The translations under genes were made by a program, and so were the position numbers. Shown here one piece after another: positions 45,101 through 57,100 of a DNA stretch of 64,000 nucleotides (within the stretch, counting starts at the first letter, position 1; each line of letters begins with the position of its first letter). The notes below the pieces were generated by a model. That model was not told where the DNA came from. It was given only the letters and a program-made list of their open reading frames with translations, and did no database searches. This DNA comes from Beroe forskalii (taxonomy: Eukaryota > Ctenophora > Nuda > Beroida > Beroidae), in the NCBI GenBank assembly GCA_011033025.1, contig WFMF01000207.1, forward strand, positions 62,001 through 126,000, read 5' to 3'.

Positions 45101-48100
45101 TGGGTACTCCCGGAACTACTTGATTAGTGAACCTCTTCGTAAAATTTGCTATGAGGCAAAAAACGCTTGGTCTTCTGAACTTATTAAGTTCTCAGAAAGC
45201 TGTCTGGAAGGCATGACATCTGAATGTGAAGAAGATCTATATCTCTGTGATGGTATTACCAGTGAAACGTTTGGTAGAAAAAGTGATCTTGAAGAGTTTT
45301 GCAACGGGTACTACTACGGGATACATTGTGCAACAGAATTCGTCCCTGCACTTTTCATTCGCTGCACTGAATATTATTGTGATGTGGACGAGAAGCTCTG
45401 CAAAAGCGACCAGATCACGGGCTACTGTCAAAGCTTTAATTGGGATACTATTACTCTGCCCCTGTTTAACTTTTCTCGGTGTGGCCCCATCGGTTCGATC
45501 AACACATGGGGTCATAACCAACCGGTAAACTATGGATCCCTCTGTGTTGGCTACAAGGATCAGACAAATTGTAGTGACGCTGCTCGAATTGGACTGTTTT
45601 GTGAGATAGATGGATATGTTTCTTCAGTTGCCGATCAGATCGTCTGTAATCCTAATGTGAGAGATAGGGAGAGTTTGTGCGATGATGAACTGGACACTGC
45701 TTGTTTGGAACTGTCCTTCAGTTGTTACATTCACAAACACAGGCTTTGTGATGGGGTTCAGGACTGTTCTGATGGCATGGATGAATATGCATGCCCAGAG
45801 ATGACTTTCAAGAATTGTACCAGAATGTTACATAAATTGACCCTCAGCAGAAGCGGATTGCCTACAAAGTGGATACAGGATGGCTCAAAAGATTGTATAG
45901 ATGGGGAAGATGAAAATGGAGTTTGGCCCACATGTGGATTTGGAATTAACCAGCGTTTTGCCTCCACGGAGTCCTGTTCAGAAGTTTATCTTTGTCAATC
46001 CCATGGTTTCATACAGTTTAATGATCTGTGTGATGGGATCGATTCCTGCGGAAATGAGAACGAAGTATGCACAAAGTCACGCAACTTTTATAGTATATAT
46101 GATACCCCGGAGCATTCAAATGGGGAATGGAACCTCCTTCACTGTCTGAAAGGTCTAGAAAAACTTGACACTCAATTCATTAAAGGAGGCTGTGCAAGAG
46201 CCAAATTCTCCCATAGTGGCAATCAAGTCTTCGGAAAGACATCATTCATCCAACTCTCGATGCCACAAAGTCCAAGTTGGGATGCCGATTGTCAGCATAT
46301 CTACGGAGCTATATACGTCTACCTGAGCTGCATGAAGTTGTGCAGATCCTCAGTGCCCTGCATCAGTGAACTTGTCCACATAGACTCCTGTCTACATCAG
46401 TTCAGTGACAGAGTTTACAGTATTGCAAGCAATAAACAACTCACATTCCTTGTACATAACAGAGTTGATGGGACTTATCATAACGACATTTTTTCCTGTG
46501 ACAATGGTGCTTGTGTGGATTTCACCAAAGTCTGCAACCTTATTGACGATTGCGGGGATGGAACAGACGAAAGAAGTTGTACCAATCACTTCCGTTGTCA
46601 TGAGAATAACGAAATCATTCCTTTACCCAAGGTTTGTGACGGTTCAATCGATTGTTTTGACTTTTCCGATGAATGCAATGATCAATGCATAACAAACAAA
46701 AGACTAGTATCGAGCATGCTGGTTACTTTGTCAGGATGGGTGCTAGGGGTACTGGCGGTAGTGCTTAACATTACCATCATCCCTGAATCACTGAAATCCA
46801 TTAGAAGCAGCAAGACCAATGAGTCCCTAACCAACAACAGCCTTCTGACCCTCATAAACATTGGTGACTTGTTGGTTGGCATTTTCATCATCAAAATCTC
46901 ACTCTACAATTTTTACTATGGGCACCATTACTGTAAGATACAACTGGAATGGTTGACAAGCATCACATGTTCCTTAGCAGGGATTCTCAATTCTGTGGGC
47001 ATCATGATATCCGTTCTATCGATGACAGCACTCAGTTTATTCAGATTTTCCAGCATCTCCATTAACTTCGCAATCCCTACTCCAACCTCCAGGAAACACA
47101 AGCTTAAGTTAATGTTTGTTATAATAGCTATTGTATCATCTACACTTTTAATTGCACTCATCCCCTTAGTCAGGTCATTTGAAGATTATTTTGTCAACGG
47201 ACTCTACCATGGTTCAAAAATTCCATTATTTTTGGGAGCCCCTGATAAGAAAAATCATATTGGTATTTTAGAAGCGTATTACGGGCGGCTAAGGTCTGAC
47301 AATCTGTTGAGCTGGGAGCTGATTAGGCAACTCCTAGAACACATGTTTTCTCAGGATTACTCACCCCTTCCCAACAAGAAAGTGCAGTTCTATGGCAATG
47401 ATCCGGTCTGTACTTTCAAGTACCTGGTAAGGAAAGAAGACCCACAGTACCTGTTTGTGTGGATCATCCATACTATACAGATTGTCTGCTTCATGATCAT
47501 GACCGTTGCATACACCAGCATTGCTAGGAAATCGTCCCGGAATTCGGTGAAAGTGGCCGACAAAGCAACAGCCAGATCTTTAGATAAGCGTTCGCTAAAG
47601 GTACAAGGAGTTGCAACCCTCATTATTCTTACAGATTTCATAAGTTGGATCCCATTCATTGTGATTTGCATTTTACACTCCACTGAGGTTTTAGACGCAA
47701 CTAAGTGGTACTCGATATTCTCTCTGATCCTCAATCCATTGAATTCAGTAATCAATCCAATCTTACTGAATCCAAGGATGATGGAATCCATTAAGAAGAT
47801 GATAGATAAGATATCAATAAGGGCCCCGGTAAGCAATCAAGAGATCATATCGATACCACTAAATAGAATGGCTCCAAGGAGAATTACTGAGGATCCAGCG
47901 GTTGTCGTTAACGTTATGCATGGCGAGGAACGAGCTAGTTTCGAATTAGGTGACTTTGGACAAAAATGAAGTATTATTAAAGTATAACGAAAATATCATA
48001 AATTTGAGGATCAGACACCATCGTGCACAAGACTCACCTTCACTCCCAAAGACGTGCACACTTTCGTAGCTGCCACTGTGAGCCAGCGAGCCACCACCAG

Positions 48101-51100
48101 TGATCTGGGAGCCACCATTCAGCCGCCGAGGGACCGCCGACAACTGGTGTACGTCATTACGCATATCTGAGGAATTATAATATTATGGCAATTGAAAATT
48201 ATCTGAGGAATATGACAGTTATTTTGTTGAAATTTTGTGAATTTCAGTCTCTTGATTGTCTACTCTACACTTCTACAAATCAAAATGTCATGATTTATCA
48301 ATTATTTATAAATCCACTAACTGCGGAAAGGATAATTACATAATCGCATCTTCAAAGGAAATAATAGCCCAAAATATCGAAATAATTTGAAAAACTAATT
48401 AGCATAAGCTTTTTTTCAACTTCTCGTTCCTTACTAACTTCTTAAACCGTAGCATGAACTTTATATTATTTAACTCACAGCCCGTTCGCCGAGTTTAAAA
48501 TCCAGATTACGGAGCGGCCTCGTACTTTTTTCGGATCGTTAAATAATAATGTTACTACACACGGATATCGGTGTGGATTTCCCATATTCCACTCGGCTTC
48601 GCCTCGAGGAATATTCACCAATCCACACCTCAATAGTGTGTAGTAACATCATATTATTTAACTCACAGCCCGTTCGCCGAGTTTGAAATCCAGTTTACGG
48701 AGCAACCGCGTACTTCTTTCGGATCGTTAAATAATAATGTTACTACACACGGATATCGGTGTGGATTTCCCATATTCCACTCGGCTTCGCCTCGAGGAAT
48801 ATTCACCAATCCACACCTCTATAGTGTGTAGTAACATGATATTATTTACCGCGTGGCCGGATATAGCGGTTAAGTAAGATGTGTTATTTTTGAGTTTTTT
48901 TTCATACTTTTGATATTATTTTCACACTTTTGATATTATTTTCACACTTTTGATATTATTTTCACACTTTCGGTATTATTTTCATAGTTTTTGGTATTAT
49001 TTTCATAGTTTTTTGTATTATTTTCATAGTTTTGCTATTATTTTCATAGTTTTGCTATTATTTTCATAGTATTTGATATTATTTTCATAGTTTTTCTATT
49101 ATTTTCACAGTATTCAATATTATATTCACACTTCTTGTCAAGAGTTGCTAAAGGAACTCCGAGACGGAGCCTCACATCAAAGCTTTGATAAACAAGTCGT
49201 ATTGCTCACCACGTAAAGCCTACCGTTTAAAGACAAAAGTTATATTTATATGCTGAGAGTGAAGAAAATGTTTTCTTGCGTTTGAAAAACTTGGTAAATA
49301 ATATCGTTACATAACTCCCAACAGCGAAGTAACAAATTGTTTTCAACTCGGGCTGCGCCCTCGATGAAAACAAATCATTATTCAACTCAGCCTTCGGCTT
49401 CGGTGAATAATGCAATTTATGCCACTCGCTTCGCTCGAGGCATAAATCATGTTACTTCACTGTTGCTCGTTATGTAACTCTATATTATTTAACTCACCTT
49501 ATTGACAGGGCTGAACAGTCTACAGCAATTCTGTACTGTAGTTTTTAGATAAAAATAATAATGGGAATAACCTGAGAGCACGGTGCTGACGCTGAGTTTG
49601 TGGGGCACCATCTTATCACTGACATTGAGGAACTGGTTAGGTGATGAGGTCACGTGGTAACCGTTACTAGGCGTGTCTTCGTAGTGGGGAGGTGGGAGGG
49701 GGTTCTTGTACTGCGGACCCAGCTGAGGTGGCGAGTGTGTTAGGGATGGGGAGTGTAAGGGGGGTGTAAGAGCGAGGTAAGGTAGTGTTAGGGATGGGGG
49801 AGGGAGTGTCAGAGCGGGGCGAAGGGGTGTAAGAGCTGGAGTTTTAGGGATGGGGGAGGGAGTGTTAAAGAGGGAGTGTTAGGGATGGGGAGTGAAAGGG
49901 GGGTGTAAGAGCGGGGTAAGGTAGTGTTAGGGATGGGGGACGGAGTGTTAGAGAGGGGGTGTTAGGGAGGGAGTGTTAGGGATGGAGGGGAGTGTTAGAG
50001 CGGGGGAAGGGGTGTAAGAGCTGGAGTTTTAGGGATGGGGGAGGGAGTGTTAGAGATGAAGTGTTAGGGATGGAGTGTTAGGGATGGGGGAGGGAGTGTT
50101 AGGGATGGAGTGTTAGAGATGAAGTGTTAGGGAGGGAGTGTTAGGGATGGGGGAGGGAGTGTTAGAGATGAAGTGTTAGGGAGGGAGTGTTAGGGATGGG
50201 GGTGCTAGGGAGGGAGTGTTAGGGAGGGAGAGGGAGTGTTAGGGAGGGAGTGTTAGGGAGGGAGTGTTAGGGAGGGAGTGTTAGGGAGGGAGTGTTAGGG
50301 AGGGAGGGGAGTGTTAGAGCGGGGGAAGGGGTGTAAGAGCTGGAGTTTTAGGGATGGGGAGGGAGTGTTAGGGATGGGGGAGGGAGTTTTAGGGATGGGG
50401 GAGGGAGTGTTAGGGATGGGGGAGGGAGTGTTAGGGATGGGGGAGGGAGTGTTAGAGAGGGGGTGTTAGGAATGGGGGAGGGAGTGTTAGGGAGGGGGTG
50501 TAAGGGAGGGAGTGTTAGGGATGGGGGAGGGAGTGTTAGAGAGGGGGTGTTAGGAATGGGGGAGGGAGTGTTAGGGATGGGGGTGTTAGGGAGGGAGTGT
50601 TAGGGATGGAGGGGAGTGTTAGGGAGGGAGTGTAAGGGATGGAGTGTATGGGAGGGAGTGTTAGGGATAAGGGGAGTGTTAGGGATGGAGTGTTAGGGAT
50701 GGAGTATTAGGGATAGGGTGTTATGGAGAGGGTGATAGCGAGGGGCAATAGGGATAGGGAATTATGGTGAAAGGTACAGCAAAGAGTAAAAACTGGGCAA
50801 AGAGAGAGGTTATTAGCTCCCAGCCATTATGTGTACGGTGATGCAACCATCCCCCCACCCAAAGCTGGATACACTTGGGAAGTTAGTCACTCTAAACCGG
50901 TGCAGATTAATACAGCCTTACTTATGCTCTTATGACACCATTGACTATTCTCGGAATACTCGCGACAGCAACGGTACATTTGATGAATGTACCATTATTA
51001 TGAATTATCACAGACTTGTGTAAAATGATCTAATTCATAATCCCGGTCTCTCGCATCAATCATATTATAGATTCCGACACAGCCTTGCAAATATTTCTCT

Positions 51101-54100
51101 AGATAGAATTGCATTAATATTTAGACAATAACTTGCGTCAAGATTTTTTCGATGAGATTATTTATCAATTGCATTATGGGAATACAATTTGATATTTTAT
51201 GATCTAAAATTATACCCGCTGAGCTGGCATTCGCATGAAGAAAGCTGTCTCATGACAGACGGTATAATATCATTGGTGTGGTATAATATATGCGCGGATG
51301 TCACGTGATATTATACAAAAATAGGAAGCAGACATTTATTTTTTAAGTTGGTTATCACATTTTCTTATCAATACATCAGATAAAATATTACTGACTTCCG
51401 TACACAGTTCAAGTAGTAAGGCGCGTTGCGGCGTTTGTAATGTTAACCATGACAACGAAGGAGTGATAAGCGGGAGTTTTGTTACAGAAATGGCGAAAAA
51501 GGCGGCGTTTTCACTTCATCAACAGCCCGTGTTACTCCATGATGTTGACGACACTCGACGGCGCTTATAATACCAGAGCAGTATTCTACACAGCTGCCAA
51601 TCACGCCCCAAGGAGAAAAAGTGCTGTATTTTTAGCAAAAAGTGTTATATGTTTAGCACTGTTTTATCGGGCGTAGTGAATTGATTCACGTTAAAATTGT
51701 CGATAAAAAGCATTGTTACAACGCAAACGGCATGAGAGTGAAATGTAACCGACTGCACCTAACAAACTGACGACGACTAGGACATGCTATTCAAATGCTA
51801 CTGTATTTCAAACTTTCTCGTATCATTACACGTCCACAACTTCCTTCCTAAGCCACGACGAAGTGGCTAGTGGCGACCTCCTTATCACCTCGTGAGCGGA
51901 ATAAGTGGGTCCTCCATTGTCGCTGCTGTGGTGTGGGTACCTACTCCTCAAATGACAGGTTGCCACCTAATTCTAATTCTCAAACAGCTACCTACTGCTC
52001 TATTGGCACTTGGCAGGTTGCCACCTTCTTCTCACCTCGTGAGCGGAATAAGTGGGTCCTCCATTGTCGCTGCTGTGGTGTGGGTACCGGTCCATCTCCG
52101 TCAGCTGGATATCGTTAGTGTACAGGTTGTTATCTCCGCTGTGGTAACCCTTATCTGCCGTTATTTCCTGGGATAAACCAGAGTTATCTCCTGAGATAAA
52201 CCAGAGTTATTTCCTGTTTCTCTACACCACCCCAGACTATTTTAACATCTTTACCGTATAAGCGTACCTGTAGGACCCCAAAATCGTCGCGACATTGGCC
52301 AATCAGTGCACAAGTTAACGGTTAGTGCGCGCGCTGATTGGTCGATGTTGGGTGGACTTGTGGGTAATACGGCAATACGCCGCCAACTCACGGTAACAAC
52401 TTAACAAGACTTTCAGCGGACTAAAATCAACCGTGCACTTCAATACAGGCCATTGTCTTCCGACTTAGTGTCTGCCGAGAACAAAAGTGGTGCAGACACT
52501 CACACTTCCGTCCGACACCTTGATAATTTATGCGAAATATTGTTGTATGGATTCACATTTACATTTTCTATGTAAATGAGTGAATCGTATGTACCAAAAC
52601 CGTGTTTCAATCCATGGAATCGAATGGGCGGCAATTTTTTTGTGTTATTAAAGACGATCTACTGAACTGAGTCTACACTCTACAGTCTTTGAAAAACATT
52701 AATTCAATCGACATCGACAAGGATGTGCTGATGTACTCGAAAACTGTCGATTATTATATTAAAGTTTATGATAATGGACAAAAATTAAATCAAATATACG
52801 AACGAAATACATATTTCGTTCGTATTTAATTTGATTTTTGAATGAAGTTTATTTTTTCAGAACTGAAGAAGATGTATAATTTTTACATCGAAAAGTTTTG
52901 ATACTCCCATAAAGAGCAGTTCATCTTGTCGCAAAAGTGTCAATTTAAATTTCAAGAAACATCGGTTTAAAATACATGTTCAATAGTTCAATATAGATCG
53001 GTGAATAAAATCTATTACACTCTTAAGTCTCACAAAAATAAATTTTCTACCATCTCTAACTATCTCAGTGTGAACCAATCGAAATTATTTTCAGAGCACT
53101 TAAAATACTTGCCTTCATTGAAAGTAATAATTATCAAATACATAGACTCGCGCCTATCGGGTCCATTTTGGGATACTTCCAGAGGGCGTAAGCCCGAGGG
53201 ATGTATCCGGTTTTGGCCCGAGCCCGTAGGGCGAGGGTTTAAACCAATATGGACCCGATCAGGCAAGTGTCTATATATTATAGACCCGCATGAAAACGTC
53301 AGAGGGTTCTATAATAAGTCACTCATATAAGGCTATGTTTTTTGGATGTTTTTATGCATACTATCTTGATGACAGCATTTTCTAAGTTAATTTCATGTAA
53401 CTGCTTTTTTTGATAAGTTTATTATTCCAATGTCAATATTCTATGTTTTTATGCCTTCAGGAACCAGTAAGTCTAAGAAGATCCTGACGTCAATGGGTGA
53501 AATGTTATTTCATTACCTAATGTCGGCCTTAGTACTGACTGCATTGACTTTGTGTTTCATTCAACTCTGGTGTAAGAAAATAAGATCACCAAAAATATAA
53601 AAGTTTGGACAAGATGTAAAACGTTGATAGTGAATTTTTTGGCAAACTGTAGCAAATAAAATGCAGTCTGAATATTTTCTAGCAGTACGAACCCACAATG
53701 GGATAAAAATCAACTTGAAATGAAAAATAAATTTATTGAATTCTTCTTCAAAAGTATTTGCATAACAGAGCCACATATTGAGTTTCTCATTTCTGTTTGA
53801 TTATCCCAAAATAGTAAGGGTCTGACTGTAACCCCCTGTGAACTAAATAGTATAGTAGGTTTGAGAACGTTTTTCGGTAGTTCATAGGCCATAGATGCAC
53901 CAGAAAAAAACTAACCAACTTCTGAGTTGGGCAACCCCCTTTTTTGGACCCCTTTTCTTTCAAAATGGGGCAAAAACCTTTGAATGACAATATCTCAGCT
54001 TCTGATTGAGATACGAAGCCAATAAATACACCAAACTATGCAGGATGGGCACATTATGGGGGTAGAGCATAGTTTCAATGTCTTAACCCCTTTAGTTTTC

Positions 54101-57100
54101 GAGTTATGGACGAAAAACCCCTTTTTAGCCCCTACGCATATGACCAAAATTGCCCTTTTCAATAAATGAGATCAGAAGATCGTGAAAACCCCTTTTAGCC
54201 CTATGCAGATGACGAAAATTGTCCCTTTTCAATAAATGAGAACAGAGATTGTAGAGAACTCAACAAGTACGCTGTGTTATGCAGAATGAGCTCATTATTG
54301 GGGGATAGAGCGTAGTCTTAAGCTTCTAACTTTCTAAGGTCGGAAACCCTTCCGTTTTCGAGCTACGGAAGAAAAACTACTACCCTATATGTATGACAAA
54401 TGAGAAATTAAGATCGTACAGAACCACACGACTATACTTATCTATGCAGAAAAATCGGGAAAAATAAGCACATGATCTCATTAATAATGGGAATAAAGAA
54501 TGGTTCCAATGACCTTACCCATTTTGTGTTTTCGGAGTTATTTCTGAAACTGAAAGCCCCTTTTTATTGAATCATGGAGGATTTAAAAAGGTAGGTATAT
54601 ACACAATAGTTTGATTATTATTAAAATTGAAACTGCTGAAAAAGATAAACGGCGATTATTGCATAGGTTTGAATATCTTGAACGTAGTACATACCCCTAT
54701 AAACAAAATAACATACCCCTATCAACTCGTAGCATACTATGAACTTGTAACGTACCCCAATGAGCCAATGAACGTATCACAGAACCCTATAAACTAATGA
54801 ACTTCTATGAACTTGCAACATACCCTATGAACTTGTAACCTGGATTTTTGTTGAACTGTGTTGAGACAGATGCCTATGAACGGCTTCACATAAGTTAATA
54901 ACCCTGATCCTATTCCAATGCTTCTTCAGCTTCCGGCTCGTGCATGTCTATGGCCATGAACAGGGCCATGGATAAAACCACTAGGTTGAAACACTAACCG
55001 TACCAATTACAGAGTGACTTGCTTGCAGAGCAACTTCATCCATCACCATCTGTCATGTTAATATACACAACTTTGCCAGGGACAGGAAAAGGGGAGAGGT
55101 GCTCTGGAATTTGCCCATAACGTCCACATCCCCACCGCTACATTCAAGTGCTTGAAAGCTTGAAGTTGAGTTATGGGAACGGTTTTGTTCCTGCATAAAT
55201 CTTTGTATCCAAATAATAATGCATCCCTCATCTCTACTATATACCTACACTATACAGATGAGAAGATGACTGAGTTGCCCACAGGCCAGGTCTCAGTGGA
55301 ACTATGTAAAATAAGAACCACCAGGGGGTTTCTTCTCGTCAAAGTAAAGATCACACCCGGAGAAACATTGCACGTAACATACCCAAGCCCCCATAGACCG
55401 CAGAAATATGGACGGTAGGTTATGAAGAGCAATTTAATCCACGTACTCTCCATGGGTGATGCCCAGGTCACTGTGTTGCGGCATATCCAGATGAAATGGG
55501 AACGCACCACATTGTTAGCCTTGAGAATCTTTCTGACAGCTGGTTTCCATCCTGATAAGACAGCCCAAGCTTCCTATAGAAATAGTTTGTCCGTTTTGCC
55601 ACATATCCTCTGGTCCAAACTTCTACGGTAAGTATGTCATTGGCTTTCATGTGCCAGCCTCATGAATATTTTCCGCTAGCTTCTCGTACTTAGTTTTTTG
55701 ATGGCGATGCTCCGTCATTTTTCTCCGCTTTCTTCTGCTTTTCCATCTTGAAGGTTTTACTTAATTACTTCTATTCCAACTGCTGTACAGCCAATGACAG
55801 GAATCGAAGGTCAAAGTAATCAAGCAAGTGACGGTTAAGGAAGTGAAATCCATACTTTATTTGCTCGAGACTTCGCTGCAATGAGCTCCTCATTTCGAAC
55901 TCAGGATCTTTCAATCCCGTGCAAAAATCTATACCACCACCACTGACCCCAACTGGCGAAGTTAGTTCAATCTTGACGATATTCCTGGTGCTGTTGAAAT
56001 AAAGGACCAGGTCCAATTTGTATGAAGTTTTACAATCTTCGGTTCTCATTTATTGAAAAGGACAATTTTGGTCATACATAGGGCTTAAAAGGTGTTTTTC
56101 GTCTATAAGTCGAAAACGAAAGGGGTAACGACATTGAAACTATGCTCTACCCCCACAATGTGCTCATTCTGCGTACTCAAGTGTACTTGTTGTGGTCTCT
56201 ACGAACTTCTGTTCTCATTCATTGAAAAGGTGCAATTATGGTCATATGCCTTGGGCTAAAAAGGGTTTTTCGTCCATAACTCGAAAACGAAAGGGGTTAC
56301 GACTCAGAAACTATGCTCTACCCCCCATAATGTGCTCATTCTGCATACCCTAGTGTACTTGTTGGAGGTCTCTACGATCTTCTGTTCATTTATTGAAAAG
56401 GTGCAATTATGGCCATACGCATTGGGCTAAAAGGGTTTTTCGTCCATAACTCGGAAAACGAAAGGGTTTCGACTTAGAAACTATGCTCTACCCCAATAAT
56501 GTGCTCATTCTGCATGCCCTAGTGTACTTGTTGAGGTCTCTACGATCTTCTGTTCTCATTTATTGAAAGAAAGGGCATTTTTGGTCATGCAGCGTAGGGC
56601 TAAAAGGGGTTTTTCGTCCATAACTCGAAAACGAAAGGGGTTACGACTTAGAAACTATGCTCTACCCCCATAATGTGCTCTCATTCTGCATACCCTAGTG
56701 TACTTGTTGAGGTCTCTACGATCTTCTGTTCTCATTTATTGAAAAGGGGCAATTTTGGTCATACGGCGTAGAGGGCTAAAAAGGGGTTTTTCGTCCATAA
56801 CTCGAAAAACTAAGGGGGTTATGACATTGGCACTATGCTCTACCCCCATAATGTGCCCATCCTGCATAGTTTGATGTTTTATTGGCGTCGTATCTCAATC
56901 AGAAGCTGAGATATTGCCATTCAAAGTTTTGCCCCATTTTGAAAGAAAAGGGGTCCAAAAAGGGGTTGCCCAACTCAGAAGTTGGTTAGTTTTTCTGGTG
57001 CATCTATGGCCTATGAACTGTCGAAAAACGTTCTCAAACCTACTATACTATTTAGTTCACAGTTGGTTACAGTTCTGGGCACATACGACCCTTACTAAAA

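Noticed and set aside
49730-50760. Telomere-like TTAGGG repeats
   Set aside because: TTAGGG is always broken up by other bases and sits within an intron; it is a minisatellite, not a telomere track.
55173-55640. Possible DNA-polymerase-like remnant inside the large inverted-repeat element
   Set aside because: The resemblance is too faint to name a family; only short broken frames are present.
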